A stretch of DNA of 64,000 bases from Myxocyprinus asiaticus (GCF_019703515.2 NC_059347.1:25319001-25383000), one strand, 5' to 3'; shown: positions 31,699 through 44,472, counted from the stretch's first letter. Numbers and translations: made by a program. Notes: generated by a model from the sequence alone, not told the origin.

Positions 31699-34600
31699 TT
31701 ATTGAAATGCATGTAAATACTGTCTTAAGCATTTCTAAAAACTCAGAAATTAACTTTTCTAATAAGGGGCAACATTTTCCCCCTGGAGATGTTTTTAGGG
31801 GCTTTTTTCACCATTATGAAGGAATTGTTGGGACATATTTTTCTCTAACCATACAAAATTTGACAATATGACATCATTGTGTTACGTCAAAAATTTTAAA
31901 TTAATCATTTCCTTACAATACATGTTCAACCTGAATAATCAGAAAAGCAGTTACCTATAAATTTAAATAAACATCAAAAAATGTCTTGTTACTATTACTA
32001 GGTTAGAATATAAAAATAAATATATCCAGTGTTACAATTTTTTTTTTTTTTTTTTTTTTTCACACATTTTCAATTTTGGGGTCATTTTTTGTCACCTTCA
32101 GTGGCATTTTTACCCTGAGACCTTCAGACCAAATGCACACTTTCACTAAAAAAGCAAGATGCAGCGCAATGAAAGGCACTAAACGCGTTTAACAGTTGAA
32201 GTACCTTTTCGGCATCTAAAAACACAGCAAAACACAGTAAAAAGACATTAATCTAGCACGCTTATATGAAAAACAATTGAAACGAGGGCAGAGGAAGCTT
32301 TATGAGGAGACTTGAGCGAGGATGCACAGGTGGATGCCATGTGGAAATCTTTTGTGTCGAAGCACCTGACGTACACATACATTCTCCTGTTCTGCGCAAT
32401 ATACAGTCTGTGATTCATTTTAATGTGTCTTTTTGTTTTTGATCAATAACTGACATTAAAGAACATAAGATATATTCAAATAGACATCATAAAGCAAAGA
32501 TTATATAAAGCAATAAATACAGTTAGAAAATCATTTTTGTGCCATACAGTGCAACTGTAAAGATATCTTAACCCTAGTTTGGAAGCACGATTAGAGCTTG
32601 TTGCCTGTCGCCCTTCAGAGAAACTGTTAAACACAGAGGCGGTGGTGTGCATGCTTCCAGCACAGTTGGTAGTTAGCGACTACCAATTTAGCTTAGCAGA
32701 AAAAAAACTTTATTATAGGGGTACGTGAGGCCTTTACATTGAAACCTAATTGTAAAGGCATATAGGTAAAGGCAGCTTTATGTGTTGGCAACAAACATGT
32801 AGCTACAGAGCACTGATAAGATGAATGTGATCGGGGAAGCATACGTCCTTGCAGTAAGGAGCCAAGCAGTTAAAACTAGAGTTTGAATATAAATATTGGC
32901 ATACAGTAGAAGAGCATTTAGATTAGAGAAATCTAAATTCCTGAAGAGTCACCACCCTTCAGAGTCCAGAGTTTAAGGTCCAGAGTGCTTCAGAGTCTAG
33001 AATTTCTAGGTCCGGTGTTCTGTTTTTCAGAATCCAATTTAAGTAATCTTGAAGAACTTGAATCTTATTCAAATGTATTGATTAGAGTCACGTTAATGTC
33101 CACAGAGTTTCCAGACATAATTAAAACAGAGCCATCAAACAATTCATATCCTAAGGGAGGATAGCCAAACTTCAGCCAGGTCTGCAGCTTGGGCAACTAG
33201 ATGTCCTTAATTCGGGGATGACATATCATTGTTGGTATGCAACAGAAGAATGTGAGCCTAAAGGTATTGTAACAGCAGTTGCTGCTGTTGCCAGTGCTTT
33301 GATGCAACAGAGTGAGCATACACGAGGTCATAAACTCTGATATCAGGACTGGCAAAACAGCGGAGATGGGCAGCAACCAGGATCCAGTCCTCTGGCATAT
33401 CTCCTCTGTGATGAGTATCATCAGGGCAAGTATCCATTTGAAAACTCATCAGAACATGGAACTAAAAACAATACATAAAAATGTATTAGTAGAGCAACAC
33501 ACATTAGTCCACACTAAATTTCATCTACTCACACTCATTTAGTCTAATATAAATGTCCAAAGGAGATTTCTGAGAGTGTGAGTTCAAATGAATGCATTAC
33601 AATTAAGTATAAATTCCAAATGTAAAAACTTTAGTGTGCAAAGACAGCTCTAATTAGAGTCCACAATAGAATTAAAACAACAAATTGAAAGGAGTGTTTT
33701 AGGAAGCCTATTGCCTTATTTGTTGATACTTTCTTGGGGCAGACAGTTAGATGACAGGCGTGCTGCCGACAGATGAACCAAGTATCTAAAAGACTGAATG
33801 CCTGACCTGATAAATTATGAGATTAGTGACAATGCATATAAGACATAGGGCCTACTATAAAATTACAGCAAACACAAAATGCAAAATAGAGCAAAGTCAA
33901 GCTGAGCAAAAATTAACTATCTTTAGATTAACTATGAAAGATTTAGCTATGGTCGCTGGACCCTATTGCATAACAATGTTATATTTAGGGAGCAGCATCT
34001 TTAATGATGAATTAAATGCAAAAAGACTTGACTTGATAATTATTAAAGGAAATGCAATACTATCCAAACATGTTGACTTACAAAACAAAACTAGACACCA
34101 TTAAGATGGTGTGTGTTTTTGATTAAATACTCATACATTTTTTTCAACTAACATTGTAAGATCTGGCCAATAATCCCTCTTAAAATCTTTCTGAAGAACA
34201 AACTTGACTTATAACCTTAAATACAAATAAGATGATCAGCTTAGAATAAAATCATAATGATCCCTTTAACATATCAGGGCTATGGTTAAACTATGAATCT
34301 AAGAGGAACATTACAATCTACTAAATGCCATATTTTTGACAGTATCAAAAAAAAAAAAAAAAGAAAATGGCCACCGGAGAACAAACTGGTTGCTGATATT
34401 CAGGACTATGAACGCTGACACATATCTGTATATAGAACCAAACATAGTCAGGAGAAATGCATGTATTCAGGTTAAGTGGCACTTCACATTATCAATTTAA
34501 CAAGCACTACAGACCCTGAACAGATGAGACATGCAAGTTCACTTCATCAATTTCTCGTTGTTGAATAAACTTGTGCATATGAGAAGACCCCACTTCTGTA

Positions 34601-35495
34601 ACAACTCCGGTGATAGATAGATTTGACTGCACTCCGTGCCGTAGCTAAATACATTTGATTGAATAGAACTCAATTAAACATCCTTAACTAAACTGCACTG
34701 GTTTAAATTCTGGAAAGAAGTGTGATTCTTCTTTTCTGTGCCAGAAAAAAACTTAAACAGCTGAATGTTGTTGCATTTGTTGCTTAGTGTTGTTAAGCTC
34801 ACCGCTGCAGTTGAGCAGAGCGCTCTGATGATAAGACTGCTAATTTTCATAATCAGATTGTATAAATAAAATGATTAGTGGCTGCATTTGGCCCGCTGGC
34901 AGAAAATTGAATAGCCCTGATGTAAAATATCCCCATAAATGCTACAACAAGCCATATACACTACAGAATCACTTAAAGAAACTGACATTACTTGTGAGGA
35001 TTGAAGTGTGTAACTGGGGAGAATAGCAGCTGAGAGCAGTTTTCAGTGCCATCCAGAAGTGCTGCTTTAAAGCTTGCAGCAATCAGCGGAGGCCGTGGGA
35101 GGAGCACAGGTCTTGGAGAGGTGAGGCTTGCGAACAACGGCAGGTCTCTCTCTGATCATCGGAAATGGTGCAGTGGGTGAACTGTGATGAATTCCGATGT
35201 TTGTGGCCTTTTCGGTCCGGATGGTAAAGCGGTCGATGAAATTGTATGAAGTTTGTTACGCTAGCCAAGCAGGTTTTAAGTTCCAAACTTGAATGTTGAT
35301 GCTGAAATAAGAGAATTATCTATCAGATACGGCTGTTGGATCAGAATATCAGTGTTATCCAGGAAGATATGCACTTTAATTTCAGTCCAGCGAGTTACAA
35401 AAATAATATGTGCTAAAAGCGGTATTCTTATGCCATTTAACATTGGAGTGGTGTCATAAGCAGCTTGCCATATAGAAATTAGTTGCTGTAATAAT
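31699..35495. other. Long gap without recognisable genes
   Basis: Poly-T (32039-32060) and poly-A (about 34349-34363) runs; otherwise AT-rich. Open frames are short and match no family I know. No repeat termini identified. It may be single-copy intergenic DNA or old, unrecognised repeats. Confidence 0.45.
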
Positions 35496-35500
35496 CTTGC

Positions 35501-35902
35501 TGTAATGAGTCAGAGTCGGACACAGAGTGAAGATCCATGTGCAGAGTTTAATAACAATCATAGTCAAACAGGCAGAGGTCAAAACCATGTAAGCAATCCA
35601 GGCAAAGTAACAAAACAAAGATGGTAAACAAAGGGATAATCCAAGGGACAGGCAGTAAACAGTAAAAGGCTGGCAGTAGATAATAAACACTCAGAAATGC
35701 AAGACAATGGGGTGAATTGGCAAGACTTCACAGTGAAGTGCAGTGAAAGCAGAGACTAAATAGACCGGGAGTTGATTAGTGAATGGGAATCAGGTGTGAG
35801 AGTCAATGGCGGGAAGAAGGGGATTCTGGGAAGTGTAGTCCGGGTGAAGGTTAATACTCAGGGGAAGGGGAACTTGTGTGAACAGACAGAGAGGATGTGA
35901 CA
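35501..35902 (-). mobile_element. Solo LTR, 402 bp, with 5 bp target duplication
   Basis: It runs from TGTAATGAGTCAG to GATGTGACA. The five bases before it (CTTGC, 35496-35500) are repeated exactly after it (35903-35907). Read on the minus strand it begins TGTCACATCC and carries an ATTAAA-type signal before its end. There is no internal region, so it is a recombination product. It is a different family from the solo LTR at 11951. Confidence 0.85.
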
Positions 35903-36904
35903 CTTGCATCCATGCAATGGAAAGGCAGTTTAGGGAATGAATAAATGGAGGACTTAAACAGAATAAATCTAATAAGCATCTGAATTGTATTGGTAGATGT
36001 TGTGATCAGTTGAGCATCAGCTGAAAATGTCTTGGTTACTGATGTAACCTCTGTTCCCTGTTGGAGGGAATGAGACGTTGTGTCGATGTAGTGACACTAG
36101 GGGTTCGATCTTGAGAGCCCCAATCACCTTTGCTTAAAATAGAAAAGGCCAATGAGAACTGGTGAGTGGAATCTGCATGCCACTCTCCACCCCCGGACAT
36201 ACGGATATAAAAGGAGATGGCGTGCACCACTCATTCAGATTTATGCTGAGGAGCCGATAGAGCGGCCCAGCCACGTCAGCGGCCGGTTCATCACCGTGGC
36301 AGGAGGGACACAACATCTTGTTCCCTCCATCAGGGAACAGAGGTTACATCAGTAACACAGACGTTCCCTGTCTGTCACTCACTCGATGTTGTGTCAATGT
36401 AGTGACACAGGGGTTCCTATAGGAAATGCCACAGGTGCTGAAACGTGTCATGAGGTACAGAAGAGTGGGCACTGGCAAGCTGCTGCATGCCTCGCAACGA
36501 GCGCTCAACCACGTCGTGACCTTCCAGTGAGTTAGGTAAGGCATCTCCCTAGTCCTGTTAAGGGGGGAAGGAGTTACTTACCCAAGTAGGCTACCGGCGG
36601 TGCCTTTTCTGATTTGCTGTTAAGCAATTTCCTGCCGAGCACTAGAATAGCGCTGGGAAGTGCTCTTCCCTCTCCAGGAAGGAGAGCACTACGGAGACCA
36701 CGTCCTACCGGAGGGAGGTTAACATGTGGAGAATACTTCACATGGACTTACCAATGGGGAAGTTCACATATGGAATGATACCACCGGAGGACCCTATCTA
36801 CAGAGAGGGTACGCAGCCACAGTGGCCAAGGCAGAAAAAGCTCTGGTGAGGGGAAACACAGGGTTCACCTAAAGGGAAACCAAACAGTGGAAACTCATCA
36901 TACG

Positions 36905-37126
36905 GGATTACCAAGGTGTGTCATGGTAAGCTGCTATGGCAGCCACGTACACTTTCAGGGTAGAGGGAGACATCTCTCCAGCCTTTCCTGAAGGAAAGAC
37001 AGCACAGACCCGATGGCGCATCTCTGTGGGTCTTCCCCACGGGAAGAACATCAGTTCGTGAAGAGACGCCACTTCAAGGCATACAGTCGCCTTGTAGAGG
37101 GGGCCCTGATCTGAGTGAAAGGGCAA
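36905..37126 (-). pseudogene. DIRS recombinase N-terminal fragment (copy C)
   Basis: IRAPSTRRLYALKWRLFTN followed, across a frame change, by a match to the copy B core-binding domain (SPSTLKVYVAAIAAYHD). The catalytic domain is completely missing, including all RHRY residues. Confidence 0.7.
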
Positions 37127-37690
37127 ACGGGCTCAGATGGTACTGGCTTAATCGCCTCGGTCTGCTTCCTCACTGTCGAGAACTGATGGGCGAAATCCTC
37201 GAAGGTGTCACCAAAAAGCCCCCCCTGGGAGATGGGTGCATTGAGAAAGAGGACTTTCTTGGCGTCACGCATCTCCGCAAGGTTGAGCCACAGGTGCCGC
37301 TCTTAGACCACAAGACTGGACATTGTCTGGCCCAGGGCGCGTGCTGTGAATTTCGTCGCCTGTAAGGCGTGGTCAGTCGCAGTATGCAGTTCCTGCATCA
37401 GCCATGGTGCTTACTGACCCGGCCGGCTAAGCATCAGCCCAGGATGAAGCGTGTTGGGGAGCAGCCACGGTGGCTCCTTGCTTCATGAAGGAAGTGAGCC
37501 ATGACCGCAATGTTCTTGATGGGCATGTTCTCGCAATGAGAACATAACCCTTCCATGAAAGCTGCTTTGGCGTGCTGGCGCCCCAAGCACTCGAGACAGA
37601 TTTCATGGCTGTCCAGAGGGGAGAGATAACGGCCACATCCAGTAGTGAAACGCGGAAGGACATCTTTAAAAAAACACCAATCGTTTGCAA
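37127..37690 (-). pseudogene. DIRS gag, frameshifted (copy C)
   Basis: The 5' part from about 37690 has MSFRVSLLDVAV followed by cysteine-rich pieces corresponding to the copy A zinc-finger region, in a shifted frame. The 3' part reads EMRDAKKVLFLNAPISQGGL-like text and FEDFAHQFSTVRKQTEAIKP, a gag C-terminus not retained in copies A and B. It joins the recombinase near 37110. Confidence 0.7.
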
Positions 37691-38040
37691 GAGCTCTTTT
37701 AGAAGAAAATATACTCTTCTAAATATACCCTTTTAGCACCCATGGATTCAGTTGCCGAAGCGGTCACCGTAAAATCCAGCAGCGTAAGCGAAAGGTGAGA
37801 GGACGAACATAAGCATGCATTCGGCTCCGAAGAAAAAATCTGAATGAGTGGTGCACGCTATCTCCTTTTATACCTGTATGTCCGGGGGCGGAAAGTAGCA
37901 TGCAAATTCCACTCGCCAATTCTCATTGGCCTTTTCTATTTTAAGCAAAAGTGATTGGGGCTCTCAAGATTGAACCCCAAGTGTCACTACATCGACACAA
38001 CGTCGAGTGAGTGACAGACAGGGAACATCTTGTTTCACAA

Positions 38041-38933
38041 CTCACATTTGGCATACCTCCATGGATATAACACTCAGAAAATAAAGCTGACACATGCCCA
38101 TACAACAACACTTACCACTTTGGCCACTGGAGGTAGTGTTTCAAAAGAAAAGTCAACCTACTGTTTTTGATTGCCCAGTGAGATTAGTTTTGATTAGGGC
38201 ATGTCACACAACTATCCAAGTTGGCATCTTCCAAATTTGGCTAGCTTCTTGCAAGGAACATGGATTTGCCACAAAATGCCACACATAATCTGATTTGAAA
38301 CATGGCCTTCAATGTCAACAACAAAACATATGGGAAACATTTTCTCATCCCTTTAAAAAGTTTTAAACCCATTTATTTTGCTATTCTAATTATTCATGAT
38401 TGAACAGCTGCATTTTATTAGCATTGTTTTTATACCCTGCTGTCCATGGCCCTAACAGAACAGACCTGCAACCCATTTTTTTTGGGTTGCTACCCAACAG
38501 TTGAGAACCAGTTATATAGAGGTAATTATGTTTTGAAAGTTAGTATACAACATCTATGATTTATGACCCAGTAATAGCTGCAAAGATTATTAAACTCCCA
38601 CTTAACCTGTAACATGAATCTGCTCCAAACTGCCATTGGCACAAAGCAAGTAGATTCACATTTTACAGAATTGTTCTACCAAAACAATTCTATCAGAAAG
38701 ACTCGGAACAGCATAGTATAAAGGGAATAACAGTTTATTGATTAAAAATAAAATTATAAAGTCTATTTGCATAATCTCTGGTCTGACGGTCCGGAAAATT
38801 TTTAGTGAACCATCAAATCCTGCCGGGGTAGAAGGCAGGGGCCAGGAGCCTACCCAAAAAATACTTTTAATACTAAGGAAAATAAGGAATACCGACTGGG
38901 TTTTCAATCTGCAAAAAATAATGGAGCAATTAG

Positions 38934-38934
<1 letters not shown>
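38041..38934. other. Gap without recognisable genes
   Basis: Near 38460-38512 the words GGTTGCTACCCAACAG and TTGAGAACCAG resemble the end of an old hAT element. Nothing else recognised. Confidence 0.4.

Positions 38935-38971
<37 letters not shown>
38935..38971. repeat. (CA)n microsatellite
   Basis: About 37 bp of CA immediately left of the Ngaro-like element's tandem array. Confidence 0.95.
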
Positions 38972-38973
<2 letters not shown>

Positions 38974-38999
38974 TTATGGGGGTTGGGATGGGGGTTGGG

Positions 39000-39715
39000 T
39001 GAGCATCGTTTGGCAGTACCCTTGAAAAGGATAACAATGCTATAAGGAAAATGAGGAAGGGGAGAATTGTTTATGATGTTTGATGCTTTAGGTCCCTGAC
39101 TTGGGTGAGCATTTGGTTGTGCAATACTTCTGACAAGAGTAACCAAAGCTTATGATGTATATGAGCCCTGAATTGGGTGAACATGTTTGTGCAATACCCT
39201 TGAAAAGAGTGACCAGTATTTATGACATGAACATTATGAAATGGAGGGGGGGCACTGGTTGTGCAATACCCTTGAAAAGAGTAACCAATGCTGTATTTAA
39301 GCCCTGAATTGGGTTAGCATTTAATCGTGCAATATCTTTGAAAAGGATAACCAAAGCTTATGACACATGAAGGGACAGAGGGCATTGGTTGTGCAATACC
39401 CTTGAAAAGAGTAACCAATGCTGTATTTAAGCGTAGAATTGGGAGAGCATTTAATCATGCAATATCCTTGAAAAGGACAACCAAAGCTTATGACACATGA
39501 AGGGAAGGGGGCATTGGTTGTACAATACCCTTGAAAAGAGTAACCAGTGCTTGCAATACTTTGAGCACTGATTGGGCGAGCATTTGGTCTTGCAGTATTC
39601 TTAAAAAGAATAACCAAAGCTTGAAATGTATTTAGGGGAAAGGGATCATTGTTGTGCAATACCCTTGAAAAGGACAACAATGCTTAGGGAAATATGAGGG
39701 AGGGGAGCATTGTAA
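39000..39715. repeat. Tandem array of ~65 bp units, ten copies, at the 3' end of the Ngaro-like element
   Basis: The core GCAATACCCTTGAAAAGAGT or a close variant occurs at about 39013, 39121, 39191, 39262, 39329, 39392, 39459, 39522, 39591 and 39655. In the central part the spacing alternates near 63 and 67 bp and two unit types alternate: one with GGTTGTGCAATACCC then TAACCAATGCT, one with CATGCAATATCC then ACAACCAAAGC. The higher-order unit is therefore about 130 bp. It abuts the truncated recombinase. Confidence 0.85.
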
Positions 39716-39719
39716 TGCT

Positions 39720-40440
39720 GAAGCGTGACACTGTGACTTAAGATAATTTATTATCGAGGTGTATGGGCAAAAGGAATTAGCAGGAATTTTAGATATTGAA
39801 ATGGTGTGACCATGATCTAAAATATCTGTTTTTGAATGTTTAAGAAATAAAAAATAGTTTTTTGGAGAAAAATAAATATCAAAAAAGTTTAAATGTCGAG
39901 AAGGCAGGAAAACTAGAGAATATGACGTGAATTCCCCACACCTCAAAAAGCTGTAAAATGCCATGAGAAAAAATGCTTCTAAAAGAATGTTGTTGAATTT
40001 AGAAGAACAACCTGCTCTGAGAGTGGAAATAAGGAGGTGTAGAATATCTAAAGTGATAGGAAGCCGTTTATCGGGAATGGTAGGGGAAATTTATCTGATA
40101 CCTCTTAGAATTGATGGATAGAAAGGAGAAAAGACGGGGGAATTTGAGTGAATGACATCTAGTGTGAAACTGAATGCCTGCCACCATTTTATTAATGGAT
40201 GAAGGTTTCAATAATTGGACATTAAATCCATGAAAGCAATGAAAGCACAGACAGTTGACACCAACACTGGGAATAACAGGGTTTTGTGAGAGTTGCAAAA
40301 TGAAAGATTTTGAGACCAAGCGGAATCGTAAGCTTTGTGCGTAGAGGGGGCAATACCATGCCTTATAAAATCTTTAGTGGAATCTAGCGGCAAAAGGGAT
40401 GGGCTTAGTCGAGCAGATGGTCTGCTAGCAGAGGACACGG
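39720..40440 (-). pseudogene. Tyrosine recombinase of the Ngaro-like element, truncated
   Basis: The core-binding helix region (FIRHGIAPSTHKAYDSAW, about 40370-40320) is followed by a stop and frame changes, then the catalytic part begins: FLRCGEFTSYS with the first catalytic arginine (about 39950-39920) and the beta-hairpin lysine in FLKHSKTDILDHG. The frame then runs into the tandem array at about 39715. The HxxR box and the nucleophilic tyrosine are missing. A complete family member would need roughly another 100 residues. Confidence 0.8.
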
Positions 40441-40479
40441 CACTGGGAGATCATTGGCTGATGGGCAGAGGTGACGAAA

Positions 40480-41720
40480 CTCCTGAAAAAAAAGCGAGAC
40501 AAAGAGTCAGAAATGGAATTGTGAAAACCAGGGATGTGTTGTGCTGTGAGTATGAAATTACAATTAATGCTCTGCCAAGCAATCTCTCTCTCAATAGAGA
40601 CATATTCATACTGCAAGAAGATCGACCTTTGTTGAGTTGTCGCAATAAACATCAACGTGTTTGTGTGACAACTGGCTACCACAATGGGGTCAATTTCAAA
40701 GAGCGCAGATAAAAACTAATCACTAACTAGTGCTTTAAATTCTGTTGGCCAGCTCCCCACGAACCACAGCCTATCAAAGTAGCCCCCAAAGCCGATGGAG
40801 GGAGCTGCATCAGTAAAAAATCCTCTGACAGTGAGTCGGAGGATTCAGGAATGTCGTTATATATAATGCCATTCCATTGTTTGAAAACATGGACCAAAAT
40901 TTAAGGTCAAATTGACAGCCTTCATTTAGGGTAGCCTTGTCTGACAAGATGGCCATGGAATGGGCTAAGGTGAGAAGGCACTGTAAAATTGAGATGCCGT
41001 AAAAGAGACAGATCATCACATTTAGAGATGTCGTCGGAGTGAATAATAAAATCACAAAAAGTTCTGATTCGGTCCAATTTATCTGGGGGTAAGGAAGCCT
41101 GCATTTTTACAGTATCGAGTGTGATCCCTAAAAATCCCAGAGAAGGAGAGGGGAACACCCAGCTCCTGAAAAAACAATTTCAAAATGTCCAACATGGGGC
41201 TGTGGTTAGAAGAAAAATCGATCAGCAGAAAGTCATCCAATACATGTAAAACGAATGAGAGCTTGTGAACGTTCAGTAAGATCAGGCACAAAGCTTCCAA
41301 CAACGAATTAAAAATGTGTGGACTGCTACAACAGACGAATGTGAGTCTAACTGCAAAACAGAAATTACAGCCATTTAATGCTGTAAAGGGGCCAATCTGA
41401 AGGGTTTATGGGCAAGATTTTGAAGACAATTTTAATATCAGCCTTGGCCAAAAGAGCTCCATAGCCAGCTATTTTGATCAATTTGATAGCATGATCTATG
41501 GTGGCTTAGTGAATGGAGAACTGCTCGAGGGCAATTAGAGAGTTAACGCTGCAAAAGTGCCCGGACCTGGGTGCTGACACATCAAAAATGTATCTTTTCT
41601 TACCTGAGTACTTATGAGTGGCTAAACCAATTGGGTTAATTCTGAAGCAAGAAAAAGGGGGAGAACTGAAGGGGCCAATGAGGTATATTTTTCTCAATTC
41701 ATTTTGCAACAAGTCAGAAA
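40480..41720 (-). pseudogene. RT-RNase H of the Ngaro-like element, multiply broken
   Basis: In order: NELRKIYLIGPFSSPPFSCF and GLATHKYSGKKRYIFDVSAP (fingers region, about 41710-41560), the RT active-site motif HVLDDFLLID (about 41250-41215), the thumb-like LGFLGITLDTVKMQASLPPD (about 41145-41080), and the RNase H end HIPGFHNSISDSLSRF (about 40545-40490). The polymerase aspartate pair DD is still present. Several stops and frame changes separate these pieces. The enzyme would copy element RNA into DNA. Confidence 0.8.
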
Positions 41721-41879
41721 CTACAGTAGGTTCATTAACAGCTGATTGCAGTTTTTTTGAGAATAAAGATTTGGTCAGTAGAGAAAGAACTCCGACCCAA
41801 AATCCCTGTGGAGGGGATGAGAGTTATTTGTTCTGAGGGGTAAATCCCCGTCTTCCCCACGTTGGTCTGAACTGGCGAG

Positions 41880-43100
41880 GGCACACAGACTTCAGATGGG
41901 GGTCTTTTCAAACACTACATACATGGGAAAAAAAAACAATTAGGAAATGTGCAAACAGCCTCATTTAAATTATTGCAAATAGGAGTAGTATTGAAATATA
42001 TGATAGAGCGTCCTTTCTTGTCCATATGTCTTACTGCATAGTCTCTAGGAGATGTGGAGGGTACAGCAGTGCTGTAAAGAGTCTTAGGGCACATGTCAGC
42101 AGAGTGGCTGTGAGAACTGCAAATAGAGCAAGTAAGCGCACAGTGTCTGCCGAAATGCCTTATAAGGAGCGCCATGTCGGTAACAGACCAGCCCATTCTC
42201 GCGTTGAGTTGGGTAATGAACATAGCCAATTTTGCTGAAAAGGATTTGTGGTGCTATAAAAGTCCCAAAATAAAGTCCCTCCATACCTCTGATTTCATTC
42301 TGCTATCATAGCTAAATGTCAGTCAAGTTCTACCCTCTGATCAGGAAAAGCACTGCAAATAACATCTCTGTAAATGCCAAAAGCAACTACAAACTCGCTA
42401 AACGAGGGGTTGCGGAGTAATCTCGGATCGGATGACTTGAGAACTACTGCTATGTCTCTGCAATCCACCAACCAGCGATCACATTCAGGAGATGGGAGTT
42501 AGAGGGAGGCTAAATTAATGTCTTTACCTTGGATGATCTGTGATCTCAGGGTGGCTGATACGGAGGCAGTATCTGGAGAAATGAAACTCCTACCTGACGG
42601 AGGAGCGGGGATGGAACTTGCAAGGGAGAAATGCAAAACAGCATTAGATGGCGGAACTGTTGGCAGAAAAGGCACGGAAGATGGAGCCGAATTTGGCATT
42701 GTCGGATGAATGGAATCTGAAGATAGCAGAGCAGATTGAGGAGTTTCCAGGGAATGCAATCTGGAGTCAAGATTTTTGACGGTGTCGGCTAGAAAACGCA
42801 TGGCTTCCAGGATGTAGTCTTCACCTCCAGCCGATGAAGTTGAAGCAGCGGCTGGGTGAGGAGTAGATTTCTTGCTTGGCTGAGAATGAATAGGGGATCT
42901 TGATTTAGCTGTACATTTTCTCCCTGCAGATTTCTCAGTGGGAACGGAGGCTGGCAGGGAAGATGAGTGAACATCTGCTGCCATCGGAGGACAGCCCAAA
43001 ATGTTTTGTGCGAGTTGGTTGATTTTGGACCTGGATAGGTTGGGATTTACTGGAATGCCACAACTTGACAGTATTTCCATAATCTTAGTAAGAGGCAAGT
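41880..43100 (-). pseudogene. gag of the Ngaro-like element
   Basis: The 5' half (43098-42499) is open for 199 residues. It starts MPLTKIMEILSSCGIPVNP, is Ser/Pro-rich, and has a coiled-coil-like stretch MRFLADTVKNLDSRLHSLET. The 3' half (42229-41915) contains CNNLNEAVCTFPNC, the start of a cysteine/histidine nucleic-acid-binding motif; the expected histidine and later cysteines are lost to a frameshift near 41930. The two halves are separated by stops near 42300-42480. Confidence 0.65.
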
Positions 43101-44470
43101 TGTCCCACGAAGATGCTGATTGTTGTAAACGCGAGCTGCGATGAGGAGCAGGAATATCCCGGTGAGTAGGAATAGAATTAGGAATAATGTGTGTAGCTGC
43201 AGTATCTGCATGTTCTTCTATAAAAGAGAAGGACTCTGAATCAGATATGGTGCGATGGATGAATTAGTTGCCAAGTTGACACCTGAAGGCAGCAGAGTGG
43301 TTGGCTGCTGGCAGACCTTTAAAGCAAGAGGTGAACAGTGATTGGCAAAAGGAAATTATGAATGAACCGATGACATGTACCGCACGAGTCTCCCTGACAG
43401 AACTACTGCTTATGCTTCCATTTCTGATCTGCATTCCTTACACTTGAGGTTAAAGTCCTCAGTTCTATTAAAAGAGCATACCCAACTAAAACAACATGTC
43501 CAATTAATGTGTGATCTTCATCCTCACATACACTACTTAATTTAAACTGATAATGCACACATTTGTACACACAAAAATACAGTACAAGCACCTGTAAATC
43601 AATGTTGGTTGTCATCTATACAGTGACTTAAAATGTAACTCATAAAACAGCTTAGCTTACCTAAAATGTGCTATTAGACCTAGACTTGTGAGTTTAGTTC
43701 AATGACATAGGATTTCATGTCTTAATAAATAGATTTACATTCAATTTATTCATTTTGCAGACACTTTTACAAAGTCACTTATAAATTAAGAAAAACACAA
43801 GCGATAAGGAACCAACAATATTAGCCATGCTACAATACCACATTTTAAGACTAAATCAGAATAACAGAACAAAGTGCAGAACTGAAGAAAAAAGTTATTT
43901 TAAAAACAATAAAAACAATATTAGAAAGTTCCTCCATATGGTTATGTATTACTTAAATGCTCATAGAAGAGATGTGTCTTCAGCCATTTTATTTATTCAT
44001 TTATTTTTATTCTGATGTACCTTTATTGTGTGGAGGTTGTAAGTTATAGTACAAATCTGCATGACTGGATGGTATTCAGGTGTCATTAATAAAGTTTAAT
44101 GTTGCTGATGTTCTGGGTTTTACTTGTGACAATAGTTTCTACCCAATACTATTCAGTACCTCACTGTGCAACCATACAAAATAATGCCTCTGCCATTTTA
44201 TCAAAGAATTTCCTTGGTAGTAGGTGATATGTGATCCATGAATATAGCTGGCTCTAATGTGTGGATCAGGGTCCCTGAGCCTGGCTTATCCTTTGCCCTG
44301 CACCCTCCCTGGGGCTTTGGAATCACTTGAAAGTCTGCACTGCTCTCCCGCCCACTGCTTCTCCTTGAGATGACCTGTCCCCAGAAACTTAGAATTCACA
44401 GAGCGAAGGGGTAACCAAAAATATTCTTGGGAACTTGTCCAGTGATAAGATTTGTAATTCCAGGCTTATA
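43101..44470. other. Gap without recognisable genes
   Basis: Up to about 43400 it may still belong to the leader of the Ngaro-like element, but no repeat confirms this. Near 43740 CAATTTATTCATTTTGCAGA resembles a widespread fish SINE/LINE tail motif. The rest is AT-rich. Confidence 0.35.
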
Positions 44471-44472
44471 AA

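Larger units (their letters stand above)
36025..38040 (-). mobile_element. DIRS-type retroelement, heavily deleted (copy C)
   Basis: The left terminal repeat (about 36030-36360) has the hairpin GTTCCCTGTTGGAGGGAAT, the GTTGTGTCGATGTAGTGAC word, a TATAAAAGG box at 36206-36214 and the second inverted hairpin near 36320. The right repeat (about 37830-38030) is its complement. The complementary region is near 36363-36415. On the minus strand gag is joined to the start of the recombinase with the whole RT-RNase H missing. At about 2 kb it is the shortest of the three copies. Confidence 0.85.
39720..43100 (-). mobile_element. DIRS-order retroelement of a second type (Ngaro-like), decayed
   Basis: On the minus strand the order is gag (43100-41880), RT and RNase H (41720-40480) and tyrosine recombinase (40440-39720). 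This order, the YR in place of an integrase and the absence of LTRs define the DIRS order. Sequence style differs from copies A-C, and the 3' end carries direct repeats, which favours Ngaro over DIRS1. That family call is an inference. No inverted terminal repeats were found, and the 5' end beyond 43100 is not defined. Confidence 0.75.

Noticed and set aside
38656..39146. Frames rich in CVCV, HTHT or YIYI repeats here and at other microsatellites
   Set aside because: They are translations of (CA)n, (TG)n or (TA)n microsatellites and not proteins.
39000..39715. CRISPR-like array (regular ~65 bp spacing)
   Set aside because: The whole unit is repeated, not a short repeat with unique spacers, and the genome is eukaryotic. 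It is a minisatellite at a retroelement end.
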